Shown here one piece after another: positions 1-11,762 of a DNA stretch of 64,000 nucleotides; the first letter of the stretch is position 1, and each line of letters begins with the position of its first letter. Below the pieces are notes generated by a model. It was not told where the DNA came from and ran no database searches. It saw only the letters and a list, made by a program, of their open reading frames with translations. The stretch covers positions 38,697,797 through 38,761,796 of the forward strand of contig CP136061.1 in the NCBI GenBank assembly GCA_032622095.1, in the 5' to 3' direction. The DNA is from Siphonodentalium dalli. Taxonomy: Eukaryota; Mollusca; Scaphopoda; Gadilida; Siphonodentaliidae. The translations under genes and the position numbers were made by a program.

Positions 1-330
1 AATGATACTAATGGTGTTATACGTTCCACAGAATCAATTTCGGTCTTCTCGATTCCGAAGAAAATCTAAAGTGTCAATCAGTAAAAGACACACTTTCGCA
101 TTTGATCAAACCTTTGAATGGGAAATCTTGGATCCGTGGATGGGCGAAAAATGGGATCCCTTTGTAAAATATATATATTTGTCATTGTTCTCCCCTGTTT
201 CCGATCCTGTTCCACTATCTACATTTAGTCTTAACCATTATTATTGACCATTGATCAAAATAAATGGCATTTGGATAGACTCTATGGCACGTGCTGAATA
301 TTATGTAATCCATATGTAGTTACAATTACC

Positions 331-339
331 ACACACACA

Positions 340-380
<41 letters not shown>

Positions 381-386
381 TCTCTA
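331..386. repeat. (CA)n/(CT)n microsatellite
   Basis: A short CA run passes directly into an interrupted CT run. It is a simple repeat with no other content. Confidence 0.9.
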
Positions 387-607
387 TTGGAAGAATGCAT
401 ACTATTCTACAAATGTGGGACGTCTTGGAATTCTCAAACAGTGTTTTGTTAAAATGCAACATGTACGAGTCATTTTACCCTTTGTGATCAGATAGACAGT
501 GTGTCAGATTGAATTTTAGTTTTGTCAAGAGTTTGGTCAGTATTCGGTCACATTTCCTACCTCATTTTGCCTCCCCATACTCTGTTTGTCGGCATGTGCC
601 TCAGTAT

Positions 608-702
608 TCATACATGCCGATAGCGGCTATCACTCTATTCATACATGCCGATAGCGGCTATCACTCTATTCATACATGCCGATAGCGGGTATCACTCTAT
701 TC
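608..702. repeat. 31-bp tandem repeat, three copies
   Basis: Three head-to-tail copies begin at 608, 639 and 670. The core ATGCCGATAGCGG is shared by all three, and the third copy has one substitution after it. Each copy contains the small inverted repeat ATAGC/GCTAT. Confidence 0.85.
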
Positions 703-1461
703 ATTATGGAACAGTTGGAAGACGCCGTTCATGTCGTTCTAAGTGCAGGTTTTTTTATCTCATTTTATCACAACTTAGAACTAACTTAGAACTGCACAGT
801 TCTAGAACAAAATCACACTTCATAGTGTCTCACGAGTCATACGTCGACTAAGACTGAATCCTTGCTCTGTTAGCGAAAAGCACACACCTTCCGATTCAGC
901 TCGAAAAACAATATATAAATAGTTTCTCCCTACCACAATTGATGTTTATAGACAGAGTAAATATTGAGCTATCTGAATATGACGGAGAGTTCATCAGAAG
1001 TCTGATAACAACCGAAGGCTGGAACTATGACATTTAATAATCGATAAAAAATGGACTTTGGACAGAAGGGTACTCGGGTCGGGAAGTTGTCACACATCAC
1101 TCCGTGCGCTGACAAAGACACTTCATCGCGTTATCAATATCTAATGCACCAAGATTTCCTTCTTGCAAAAGGTAAGTGTATGATAGGTAATAGTTATCAC
1201 TTTGTTGCAACATGTAAGGAAAGATTCCATGATATTTCTCTCATTTTCCCAAACTCTCAATTGCATCGCTGACACATTTCATGAGAAATGATGCAGCGCT
1301 ATCATGATTTATCGATTGAGCATATAGGAGAAATTCCGCAAAGTGTAAGCCAAATTAGATTGCATCGGTACGGGTGCAGGTGATAGTACACTTGAAAGCC
1401 GACACATAACTTTCGATGAGCCCAACAGCCCAGCCATTAATGTCCACATATGTGCACATGG

Positions 1462-1916
1462 TGTGAGATAACTACCCATTATAATCTCACAACTTGATTC
1501 AAACTATACGAATGTCCCAATATATAAAACCCCAAACTCAGATATTCGTGTTCGGTTCTCGAAACCTCACACGTCTTACTCTCAGCGAAGATATACACAC
1601 AATGAAGATGGCTCCCAAATATGGTCAAGGGAGATGACCATAACGGAAGAACCAATCCCGATGTGTATTGCCAAACACCTCATCTAATATGCATCCCAAA
1701 TAGTATATAAGAAACAACTACATCCCATCACATCATGCTTTCACTAGACTCATCTCATACCTAGATCATATCCAGGCATCATTCACACCAGGCATCACCC
1801 ATTCGGGGACACCAATTCGCGGCGACTATTGATCATTATATTTGTACACACTGCATATCTTATTCACAACATAATAAAGACTTGTACCTACTATATCTAT
1901 GTGTCATTACCTCACA
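1462..1916 (+). repeat. 5' LTR
   Basis: Begins TGTGAG and ends CTCACA, giving the usual TG...CA ends. It matches the 3' LTR over all 455 bp except at 1684 (C here, T in the other) and 1864 (T here, A in the other). A TATA box, TATATAAAA, lies at 1521-1529 and a polyadenylation signal AATAAA at 1873-1878, 38 bases before the LTR end. This is the expected promoter-terminator arrangement. Confidence 0.96.
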
Positions 1917-1925
1917 TAGTATTAA

Positions 1926-1943
1926 TGGTACCGTGAACAGTTC
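1926..1943 (+). other. candidate tRNA primer-binding site
   Basis: Nine bases after the 5' LTR comes TGGTACCGTGAACAG. It starts with the TGG that pairs with a tRNA CCA end. It resembles the arginine-tRNA type of primer site but would need small gaps to match, so the primer tRNA is left open. Confidence 0.45.
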
Positions 1944-2102
1944 TACGTCTCACCACACAACTTGAAGTCTCGGCCACTAGACGATCACTACAGAGCAGAA
2001 ACAATCTCAAACCGCTACTCAACCACGGGGATACAGCCTTACACTCCAGCCACGGATAGACAGTCTCACACACTAGACCACTGCACCGGTCAACCATAAC
2101 TC

Positions 2103-2270
2103 AACCATTCGGACACACAGGAACCCTTCGGACACACAGGACCGCATACCAACCCTTCGGACACACAGGACCGCATACCAACCCTTCGGACACACAGGAC
2201 CGCACACCAACCCTTCGGACACACAGGACCGCACACCAACCCTTCGGACACACAGAACCGCATACATACT
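2103..2270 (+). repeat. 29-bp tandem repeat in the leader of the LTR element
   Basis: Five head-to-tail units start at 2124, 2153, 2182, 2211 and 2240, with a partial unit before them. The core CCCTTCGGACACACAGGACC is shared with little variation. It lies in the untranslated leader between the primer site and the first ORF. Its role is unknown. Confidence 0.92.
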
Positions 2271-2580
2271 CATCTGACACAGACGAATCAACCTTTTATT
2301 CTCATACAACCAGCTCACATCGTGTATCCAGCTAAAAACATTACTCACGCCTCTTGCAGACCAGATTCAGATCCACATAAACATTAACATCCGATTTGGA
2401 CATCCTTCGGCTTCCAATAAACACGACAAGAACATTCTGTACATCATTCATCATCACAGACTTGTGCACATTATTCTTCTCGGAAATTGGTGAGTGACCA
2501 TCTTTTCTTTCCCATTTGCTGTCAAATTGCACACCCCCTATTTTTAGCATTCTTTTACTCCTTTTTTTTTCACGTGGGTT

Positions 2581-3072
2581 ATGGACACATCACCTGATTC
2601 TACTACACCTACACTACCTACCCATCCTACTACAATACATGCTTCAAACGATCAGCCCATACCACCCACCTCTTACAAACAACATTCAGTTCTTAATTTT
2701 AGAACTTACTGTAGATACGCTTTACCCCACCAAATAACTTTATCGCCACAACTCATTAAATATTGCAATCCCATTCGCATTGATATAACGCAAGATACAA
2801 TCCGCTTATACGTGCGTTGTATGATTACAAATAACTACTCAGGACATACACTAGATTCTTGGAACGAGTGGCATACATTTCCGGCTCATTTTACGGATTA
2901 TCCAAAACTTATCGTCAACTCTATAGTCGCGGCAATTCCCATAAAACATCCTAATAAATCACCTGAATCGTGTCAAATACACCTGAATCGCATAATACAC
3001 CGCCACGGCACTTGGAAAAAAATACAACATATTTCGCACCCATACCATAGATCCCAAAACAGACACCGTTAA
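2581..3072 (+). CDS. unrecognised 163-aa ORF before gag
   Basis: An open frame of 163 codons ending 14 bases before the gag start, in a different frame from gag. It starts at the ATG at 2581, the first Met of the frame. The first 30 residues are rich in Thr, Pro and Ser; the middle is mixed and could fold; the end is rich in His and Arg (HRSQNRHR). I see no zinc knuckle, protease motif, signal peptide or membrane segment and recognise no family. Its base composition (A and C rich, G poor) matches gag. It could be an accessory protein, a matrix-like leader protein of gag, or a chance frame in G-poor sequence, where stop codons with G are rarer. Its position next to gag in a young element favours a real gene, but this is inference. 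Confidence 0.5.
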   Translation: MDTSPDSTTPTLPTHPTTIHASNDQPIPPTSYKQHSVLNFRTYCRYALPHQITLSPQLIKYCNPIRIDITQDTIRLYVRCMITNNYSGHTLDSWNEWHTFPAHFTDYPKLIVNSIVAAIPIKHPNKSPESCQIHLNRIIHRHGTWKKIQHISHPYHRSQNRHR

Positions 3073-3086
3073 TCCTTAATAACATA

Positions 3087-4229
3087 ATGGAGTCACCACC
3101 TCCGCAGAGCAGCGATTATTTTCATCCAAGCAATTATCAGCATCACCTTGAATTAAACAGGGAAACGGACCGATCAACCGCCAGACCCCCCCACACAGAC
3201 ATTACTAATGAAATGGGCAAAGATAATCAGAACTTGCTATTGTCACGGCTTACCCATGAAATTAGCCATTTCACTAGTTCTATCCGCGACCAGACTGAAA
3301 GTTTAAAAACACAGACAACAATAACAGCACTGCTGGGAATGAATTCCATTATTGAACCCTTCGATGGCAAGCCTGACGCTTTTCCCCAATGGGTCCATGC
3401 GGTGGAAAAATACTCCCTCGCGATTTCGGCACAAGATGAGACTATCATAAAAATTGCCGCTCAGACATGTAAATCTCAAGTTTCTGAATTTATTCAACGC
3501 TTCATAAATGAAAATAACACAGACGGAAAATTCACGTTCACCTGGACCGATCTGAAATCACAGTTACGCTCATTATTCAGTTCCATAACTGATTCGCCTC
3601 AAGCCATTTCCTCATTACGAGCCATTAGGCAGAGACATACGGAAACAATTGCCATGTTTGCAGAACGCATACGTACCCTTGCTAAACACGCGTATACTGA
3701 TGAAATTCACACAAGAGCAGTGCAAACACAATTAGTAGCATTTTTTTCCGACGGTATTCGCGACTCTAGTATTAAATTCAGGCTTCTCAAAGACGACCCC
3801 ATAACGCTTGATAGAGCTACTGATATCGCCCTACGCGAAATGAACCTTCGGCAACGCTATCGCTTACGTTACGGTGAACATCATAATGATTATAACCAAT
3901 TCCCACAGTTACAATCCCCTCAACCAATGGATATCGACAATAACCATCGGCACATTCCAAGAGGGCCATCACAATCCACTTACAACCCCCGTCAATCCAA
4001 AGACAGACACCGAATCAATGATCACCCCCACAGGCGCCAACCTTCAAATTCTCACCACCCCTACTCTGAACCAAGGGTCTCCCATCCAAACCGCATCCAG
4101 ACCATGGATGCAAGATATACTACAACAGCTCAACGACCCCTCTTCTGTACATACTGCAGATTAAACAATCATACCACAGACCAATGCAGACGTCGGCCTC
4201 AAAATAACAACCAATTTTTAAACAGATGA
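3087..4229 (+). CDS. gag: Gag polyprotein
   Basis: A 380-residue structural polyprotein of the Ty3/Gypsy type. The segment from about residue 85 to 230 (FDGKPDAFPQWVHAVEKY onward) fits the conserved capsid region of the retrotransposon Gag family. A long basic, His/Pro/Gln-rich region follows. A single zinc knuckle of the form C-x2-C-x4-H-x4-C lies at residues 354-367 (4146-4187), as expected for nucleocapsid RNA binding. The frame is uninterrupted. Its stop codon TGA overlaps the first Met codon of pol (ATGA at 4226-4229), and a -1 frameshift signal covers the last codons. Gag would package the element RNA in cytoplasmic particles. Confidence 0.9.
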   Translation: MESPPPQSSDYFHPSNYQHHLELNRETDRSTARPPHTDITNEMGKDNQNLLLSRLTHEISHFTSSIRDQTESLKTQTTITALLGMNSIIEPFDGKPDAFPQWVHAVEKYSLAISAQDETIIKIAAQTCKSQVSEFIQRFINENNTDGKFTFTWTDLKSQLRSLFSSITDSPQAISSLRAIRQRHTETIAMFAERIRTLAKHAYTDEIHTRAVQTQLVAFFSDGIRDSSIKFRLLKDDPITLDRATDIALREMNLRQRYRLRYGEHHNDYNQFPQLQSPQPMDIDNNHRHIPRGPSQSTYNPRQSKDRHRINDHPHRRQPSNSHHPYSEPRVSHPNRIQTMDARYTTTAQRPLFCTYCRLNNHTTDQCRRRPQNNNQFLNR

Positions 4230-4284
4230 GGACTCATTGCATCAAAAATTTCACCCCCACCCACCAACGCAACGCAATGAGTCC
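4217..4284 (+). promoter_or_regulatory. -1 programmed ribosomal frameshift signal between gag and pol
   Basis: The heptamer TTTAAAC at 4217-4223 is phased as T TTA AAC in the gag frame, the X XXY YYZ form required for tandem slippage. A 6-base spacer (4224-4229, including the gag stop) is followed by GGACTCATTGC (4230-4240), which pairs perfectly over 11 bp with GCAATGAGTCC (4274-4284) around a 33-base loop. Slippage by -1 at this site leads directly into the pol frame, which is open through it. Heptamer, phase, spacer and stem all fit known -1 signals. Whether the loop forms a pseudoknot with later sequence is not evident. Confidence 0.87.
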
Positions 4285-7200
4285 AATAACACATCAAATT
4301 AGCACAATATACAACCACAATCATAGATATGCTAAAGATCATCGAACACACGAATCTCAAAAGCATAGAGTCTATAATTCACAGCTGCAGTCCATTAATC
4401 ATTACCCCACGCTACCACCAAACTGCCAAAACCAACGATATATAAATTACCGTACGCGGCCTCCACTTGATCTCCCTCGCCACAGGCACGTAACACATAC
4501 CACTTTCTGCCATAGCAGGTGTTCCTCTATGAAACCCAGATTTCATAATTCTTCCAATAAGTCTATCTCACCACTTCTGGATTTAACCTTTCCTCCCCAA
4601 TTTAAAACCCTGAATCGCCTTGAAAAGCCCAAGCACCAACACATTACTAATTCTTACTCATCATCCAAAAGAAAATCAACATGCACCAGTTCTCGCGAAT
4701 CACATTCCAATACTGCAATTAACCCTATAATACCACCAGTCAAACCCATACAACACACTATACCAGTACTTAAATATCCAAGTGATATGACAGATGGTGC
4801 TCTAAACCAGACACCATGCTCAACTATCATTAAAATACACAAACAACGGATTAGATCACTATTAGACTCCGGGGCAACCACCAGTTGCTTGAAATACGAC
4901 ATTTATAGATCCATGCCAAATCGACCACCTTTAATTAAAGAACATGTGTTACTCACATCAGCCGATGGTACACCAATGAAAGTTTTTGGATCCACACATC
5001 TCACATTTAGAATCGGAAAACTCATTCTTACTCACAAATTTGTCATATGTGCAACCTTGTCACGTCCTTGCATTTTAGGGCGCGATTTTATGAAACAACA
5101 CAGTATTAGACTTTACTTTGATCTAGAAAAATTCAGAATACAGAATCAATTATACCCGATGTTAAGGGATGGTCACATTGCATCACTCATCCGATCAACA
5201 AATAACGTTTCATTATCACCCCACTCATGCGCCATCATAACAGGCAGACTCATAGGGCCAAATGATATGTTTAACACACCTATAATCCGAATAGGCAAAG
5301 GTAACATGTCCATTTTCGAACACGAACCAAATGTACATGTAACCGACACGCTAGCAGATGCAAATAATCCCAATATTTGCGTCATGATAGAAAACCAATC
5401 GGCGTCACATATGTCCATTAGGAAAGGCCGTGTGATAGCACAAGCATTTGGCACTCAAGAGCAAATGATATGCACGGCATCCGATGAGCAAAACATTAAC
5501 TCATCTCCGCCAAACAAACACAGTATAAACACCATAGGTGACCGGCAAGACATTAACCCTCCAGTCACCAAGACTCAACCTATATCTGTCAATGATATCG
5601 TGGCACCTCAACACCTTAAACAGCAGATATTGCAACTAGTATCACAATACCCTGATGTTTTTACAAATGACATAAACAAGATAGGATATTGTCCAAAAAT
5701 TAAAATGAAAATCGACCTCAAACCAAATACTTTACCTATTTTTTGCAAAAAATATCCGACACCACTGAACAAACAACGAATTATGGCTGCTGAGATAAAA
5801 AAATTATTAGATGCAGACATTATTAGACCCACTGCCCACTCATCGTGGGGATTTCCCAGTCTCCTCATACGCAAAGCCACACCCAATCCCGATGGTACTC
5901 CCAATTATCGATTGGTAATCGATCTCAGAAAACTCAATGATGTTTCCATTCCATTAAAATGGTCTATGCCTAGTTTTACAGAAATATCGTCCAAGTTACT
6001 CGGCTCAACTATTTTCAGTATCTTTGATTTATCAAATGTTTATCATGTTATTGGAGTCGTACCCGAAGATGTTCCCATATTAACTATGAATACGTCCGAA
6101 GGACAATACAGTTATCAAAGAGCCCCGATGGGATATGTCTCGAGCTCAGGGTATTTTTTAAAACTCATGAACATGGCCCTACACGATTTACCATTTGTAG
6201 AAGGATTTGTCGATGACCTGATCTGTCATAGCTCCGATCCTCAAACGCATATACAGCAGCTCACAAAATTATTTGACAGACTCAGGGAATACGGCTTAAT
6301 AGTTAAACTATCAAAATCTAAATTTTGCCAACCACAAGTCAAATTTTTAGGACATATTATTTCCGACAAGGGCACATCCCCTGACCCTGAAAAAATTTCA
6401 GTTATCAAGTCTCTACCACCTCCGAAATCAGTTAAATAAGTCCGCAGATTACTGGGAATTCTTAATTTTTACAGGTCATATTCTCCTACTTTCGCATCCA
6501 CGGCATTGCCTTTAATCAAACTCACAGCCAAATATGCTAAATTTGTGTGGGATGCGCCGTGCCAAACAGCGTTCGACGCGCTTAAAGAAAGCTTAGCAAC
6601 CGCCCCCATCTTAGCTTACCCAAATCCCGACAAACTGTTCATTCTGACAGTAGATGCATCTGTACATAGTATCGGGGCGATACTATCACAATATGCTCAT
6701 AGCCAAGATGATAAACACGTTGAACTACCAATCGCGTTCGCCAGTAAAAAACTTAACAAATCACAAAGGAATTATTCTGTCACGGAAAAAGAAGCATTCG
6801 CGATATATACGTTTGCAAGGCAATTTAAATTTTACTTACAAGGATCCCAAGTAGAGATTAAAACAGATCACTTACCCCTCATCCACATGTTTAAAAAACA
6901 GGATCTGATAAACACAAAAATTCAAAAATGGTTTTTGGAAATATCAGCATTGAACCCAAAAATTACTTATATTAAAGGCACGAACAATGTTACGGCAGAT
7001 TTTTGCAGTCGGATAAACCCCGACACACACCCGTACATCAATTCTTGCACCGATAGCGACCCAAATCCACCCACCAATCCCCTTGTACAGGATATTAATA
7101 TACTTGACATGAAAGATATTCAGGAATTTTCAAAACAAAAAAAACAACCAAAACAGAAAACGGATTCCGAATCACCAGTTGATCTCGACGACAGCCCGGT

Positions 7201-8974
7201 CCTTCCTCCTATAACTAATATAAGAGATGAACAATCAGGAGACCACACAATCTCCGAGATTATCAAACAAATGCAATCAACAAATATACCCGAAAAATTA
7301 GCAAAAACCTTTATTCTCAAAGATGGTATCCTACACTATATATCAATATATAATGACATACCTAAATTACGTATATATATAACGGACAAAATAGCACAAG
7401 AAGTTATATCCCAATATCACAGTCTCGGCCATAGAGCGGTACAATCGCTATACGCGACCATACGGAACAGATATTACACACCTCAGTTGTTTGCAAAAAT
7501 TGTCACATACATAAACAATTGTCATACATGCCGACAACGAAATGCTTATAATCCAAAAATCCCGCTTCAACCAGTCACTGCCCCATCAAGGCCAGGACAA
7601 CTCATAGCTATCGATCTTATGGGACCATTTTCCCCCAAAACACAGTCAGGAAATAGATTTATCTTAACTATTATTGATCAATTTTCATTACATACTTTAG
7701 CATACGCATTACCTAACAAAATGGTGGATACAATTTTAGAAAGATTGAATTCAGAGTATTTCACTTTATTTGGATCAGTTGAAGAAATATTAACAGATAA
7801 TGGGTCCGAGTTTGCAAACTCTACCTTCACTGAATTTTGTAAATATTACCATATCAATCACCGCCTCACTTCGTTCTACAGACCCCAAAGTAATGGTAAG
7901 TCAGAACGTTCGCATAGAAGTCTAGCATCAATCATTTCAACAATCACCCAAGCAAATGTAGAAAATTGGGACCTATATCTAAATTATGCATCACAAGCAA
8001 TGAACTTCCATTGTTCCAGTGTACATACACATTCACCATTTTTTCTAACTTTTTTTAGAGAACCACAGATAAGCATAGACCGAATTTTAACACACAGAGA
8101 AAAGTATTTAGGAGAGGATTTTTTAGCCACCACGCTTCAAAATCAACACATTATTTTTAAAACTACAAAATCTCTTCTCGAAACAGCCTCTCGCAACCAC
8201 AAACAGAACAAAGGTGGATCTATTCCAACCTTTAAAATAGGCCAATTCGTCTATTACAAAATCCACCAACCAAATCACAAATTTTCATTTAAATATGAGC
8301 CGTTTTGGCGTATCTTGAAACAGACAGGCCCCATATCTTACATATTAAGACATGACCTATCTGCTAAATTAACAAAATCACATGCTAAACACATCAAACC
8401 ATCCCCCGTTGATTGGCCTACACCTCAAATTCCCAATCACTTAAAAAATAAACGACATAATCGATTTGCATTTCCACCGAGTGAAGCCAGTGTCGATAAT
8501 AATAGCTCTCAATCCACATTGGAATCAGACGATAACCTCAAAACCACGGCAATTAAGCGCGCTCAACTTGAGCGCTCAAACACAGACGACAGTTCTTCAA
8601 TACCATTGGCTGAATTAGCCAACAGACTCATGGCTTCGAAACATTTTAATAAAACAGACAGCCAATCACCCCCGGATTTATCACCCATCGACCAATCTAG
8701 GCCCCAAACACAGGAACCAAATATCATAAAACACAAATTAATTACGCAAAATTCTTATAGTACAACGCCAGACACAAAATCTGATCGCGCAGATAACAAA
8801 CGCGGCCGGCATCGTAAATTATATTCACCATACTCCAAACACACGCCTAAAGATTCATCGTTTTCTAATTCCTTCCAATATACATCACCCGACAACCGTT
8901 CGACAAATTGGTCAAACGAAAGTACGGAAACATATGATTTATATCAGATGACAACTGATATCGAACATTCATAG
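4226..8974 (+). CDS. pol: Pol polyprotein (PR-RT-RH-IN), one in-frame stop at 6437
   Basis: One continuous frame apart from a TAA at 6437-6439 (codon 738). Retropepsin: LDSGA at residue 213-217 and ILGRDF at 283-288. Reverse transcriptase: the YxDD box reads FVDD at 661-664, and the conserved GYHQI and PFGLTNAP boxes are altered (VYHVIG, PMGYVSSS). The stop falls between the RT and RNase H domains. RNase H: VDAS near 809, TEKEA, TDHLPL and ADFCSR supply the acidic residues. Integrase: H-x3-H-x29-C-x2-C from 1065 and D1130, D1191, E1227 with D-35-E spacing, then a GPY/F module near 1368. No chromodomain is seen; instead about 190 Ser/Thr/Asn/His-rich residues follow. Expected to be made as a Gag-Pol fusion by frameshifting. 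The stop would cut the product before RNase H and integrase in this copy. Confidence 0.92.
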
Positions 8975-9439
8975 TCATGTATCAAAGTATCTCACAATCA
9001 CTAATGATAGATAATTTACATAACTTTTATTAATATTATATAAAACAGGTCTTACAAAGGCATAACCCTACTGCAATTCTCCCATCCCACCCCCTTCGGC
9101 ACAGAGATAGACACCCAAACGATAAACTTCGTTCATACCAGTGGTATGATCATTAAACAGGGCATCATCTCGTTTCCCAAATCTCTAATTCAATTATCGC
9201 TAACAGGTGTGCATTGAGTCATGATGCCGAAGTAAATTTAACCGACATGTAATATATATCTTTCGCTAAGGACTGACACTCGGCGTCTTTGACTAAATGT
9301 TTATTCACGAAACATGCCAACCTGTCGATCATTGCCTCTCGCACCAATCTCCGAAATATGGCAAACTCCCGTCCATGACTCAGTTACATCTTCATTCCCT
9401 CCAATATGCTTAACTCAATCATATATTCATTGACATAGC

Positions 9440-10060
9440 AAACGAATCCTACAATACACTATATATTATACAGTAGGTTATACAGTGATCACGGCATATT
9501 TCCCTCAATACCACCCCCCCCCCCCCCTCCTGCCAAACAACGCTCTTTATCATAAGAACGATTGGTACAGAAACCACGGCATATTATCCCTCAATGTAGA
9601 CACCCCCACCCACCAACGCCACAATACACTATATATATTATATAGTAGTTGATACAATAATCACGGCATATTTCCCTCAATATCACCCCCCCCCCCCCCA
9701 ATACCGCCACAAAACGCTCTTCATTATAGAGCGATTGGTACATAAACCACGGCATTTCTCCCATCAACAACACTTCCCCAATCCCTATCTCATTGTAACG
9801 GACATTTGTCCGACCTTATTTGAGGCCATGAAACCATAAATACCGCCACAAAACGCTCTTCATTATAGAGCGATTGGTACATAAACCACGGCATTTCTCC
9901 CATCAACAACACTTCCCCAATCCCTACCTCATTTTACGGACATTCGTCCGACCTTATTTTAGGTCATGACACCCTAAAACTGCCACTAAACGCCTTTTGT
10001 TATATGGCGTGTGGAATATTAACCACGGCATGCATCACCCAGATATTCAGTATTTCCCAA
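9440..10060 (+). repeat. degenerate repeat field with CGCTCT/AGAGCG hairpins
   Basis: Two close copies of a 139-bp unit lie at 9701-9839 and 9840-9978. Related but shorter pieces precede them (from 9440, 9529 and 9630), and a decayed third copy follows to about 10060. Common parts are AACGCTCTTCATTATAGAGCG-like hairpins, AACCACGGCAT, and CCCTCAAT followed by poly-C. Confidence 0.8.
9514..9527 (+). repeat. poly-C run (14 C)
   Basis: Homopolymer C at 9514-9527, with a second 14-C run at 9686-9699 and a 12-C run at 10089-10100. The exact lengths may be affected by sequencing error. Confidence 0.8.
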
Positions 10061-10536
10061 TCCTAATATGAAAGTCACCATTACACCGCCCCCCCCCCCC
10101 TCGAACAAACAAACGCTCTTCATTCTAAAACTTAGATAACCCAATCAATAACAGTATTGAACTCTTGGCAGCGGTCTAATAATATATTTATCTCTTTACA
10201 TTTCAACCAATCTTAGACTATAATTAAATAATCTTTGGCGATTTAGCACGTTTACAAAAGTTACTCTTTGTAGCTCAACCAATATTAACACCTTTGGGGC
10301 ATTACCACGATTACAACAATAACAACAACAACAACAACAACAAAAAAATACATTTCTTTTCACTGAATTTATCAGCAAGATGTTATTTCTACAGGCTAAC
10401 ACGGTGAATAACCACAAAAACAATTCAATTCATGTTATTGTTGGCGAAACACCGTGCCAGCTTGCAGAATGCAAGCCAGCTCTTGACCCAGGGACGGTCC
10501 GAATTCTTCAGGGGCAGCAGTCACACCAACATCTTC

Positions 10537-10812
10537 TTATAGCACTCTCCGATGTTGGCTCCATATGTCTACTGTCCTCTGCCTCTCATCTATAATCTCC
10601 AGCCGGAGATTTATCACCTTGTGGCATCGTTCTAATTCAGACACGGTACTCAAATACCGTGCCCAATCTATACTGGTCCCTCCAGCCAGGCACACAGCAA
10701 CTATAACATCATAAAATGCCAATATGTGATCCACATATTGCATTGTTACCTCATATTGGCTCGTTTCTAACACAGCAACCTCAGCCTCCAAAAATCGCAG
10801 GTAACCAGACAT
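10537..10812 (-). CDS. antisense ORF 1 in the LTR element, paralogue of antisense ORF 2
   Basis: A 91-residue frame on the strand opposite to gag, pol and env. I start it at the internal Met (10812), because the second antisense ORF aligns from its own MS start; the frame is open to an earlier Met at 10854. It aligns with the ORF at 12229-12534: both begin MSxxLxxLE, share VDxI...Y near residue 27, and share ERC...NLR...ERxR...D.WS near the C-terminus, with 13 of 25 identical residues in that block. Seven of those 13 use different codons, so the likeness is kept at protein level. No signal peptide or metal motif is seen; the C-terminal half looks helical and charged. No known family was recognised. 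TATTTAAG lies about 45 bases upstream on this strand. Confidence 0.6.
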   Translation of the reverse strand: MSGYLRFLEAEVAVLETSQYEVTMQYVDHILAFYDVIVAVCLAGGTSIDWARYLSTVSELERCHKVINLRLEIIDERQRTVDIWSQHRRVL

Positions 10813-10856
10813 AATGAAAATTATGTCAGAAATAACCCTTGTCGATATTCCCACAC

Positions 10857-10864
10857 CTTAAATA
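10857..10864 (-). promoter_or_regulatory. TATA-like box before antisense ORF 1
   Basis: TATTTAAG on the minus strand, about 45 bases before the Met at 10812. That would leave a short leader if transcription starts 25-30 bases after the box. Short A/T motifs occur by chance here, so this is weak alone. Confidence 0.3.
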
Positions 10865-11440
10865 CTTATCTCATATTGGCAGATAGCGTCCGTATCGAAT
10901 CAAGACGCTGTGCCAAACCAAGCAAGCACTCTCGAAGATTCCCGAGGGACATGCTAGGCACTATCTATCTCAAATATATATTACAAACCCCTGTTCCCGC
11001 TAACATCTAACCAGCTATCAAGCGATATCTCTTCGATACATCTAAACATAATATCCAATGATAAATAAACACACTAAACATCATCTAATAATCAGATATA
11101 ACTCAATGCTGGCAAGTCCAGTGTGCATCGGTGCACCATGCACACAGGGCTAAAACTTGCTTCCCTCAAACAACAAAAACAAAATAAATACACTAATAAA
11201 AATATGTTACACAAGTATCATACCAATAAATAGGAATATTTATATATAAACAAATATTACCCAGCCAATTTATCTGCCTCATAAACATAAAACTATCCAT
11301 AAATATTCATTAAACCCAAATTACCCAAATCAAGCGACCTACACAAACCAATAAATATGACAAGAACACCGATAGGTTAACTTTCCACTTCCACAACACA
11401 TACACCAGACCCCTCCCCCCACACACCACGTATCTAGTGA

Positions 11441-11728
11441 GATGAAAATCACAATAAATCTCCCAACACGACCATATCGTACATATGCCACCCCCCCCAA
11501 CTGCCCACAACACCCTAATTCACATATACATGTGCAGAGCTAAAATGAGCCTGAACAACATGTATGTGAAAATCACAATATATCTTCCAACATGACCATA
11601 TCGTATATGTGCCACCCCCCAACTGCCCACAATACCCTAAATCACATATACATGTACAGAGCTAAAATTAGCCTCAATAACATGTATGTGCAAATCACAC
11701 TATATCTCCCAACACGACGATGTCATAT

Positions 11729-11729
<1 letters not shown>
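11441..11729 (+). repeat. tandem repeat with a unit of about 123-126 bp, roughly 2.5 copies
   Basis: Successive blocks share AAATCACAATA...CCAACA, GACCATATCGT, CCACCCCCC, AACTGCCCACAA, CACATATACATG and CAGAGCTAAAAT. The last block runs into the long poly-C run. Confidence 0.8.

Positions 11730-11762
<33 letters not shown>
11730..11762 (+). repeat. poly-C run of 33 bases
   Basis: The longest homopolymer in the window. The complementary strand is poly-G and could form quadruplexes. The true length is uncertain because such tracts are hard to sequence. Confidence 0.85.

Larger units (their letters stand above)
1..1461. other. left flank of the LTR element, no gene recognised
   Basis: I see no convincing gene here. 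Short open frames exist at 2-247 and 1051-1272, but neither resembles a known family. The stretch holds a CA/CT microsatellite and a small 31-bp tandem repeat, listed separately. The last four bases (ATGG, 1458-1461) are one copy of the target-site duplication of the LTR element. Confidence 0.5.

Noticed and set aside
10380-10595. Sense-strand 71-codon ORF in the spacer
   Set aside because: It overlaps the C-terminus of antisense ORF 1, has no recognisable content and no counterpart opposite antisense ORF 2.
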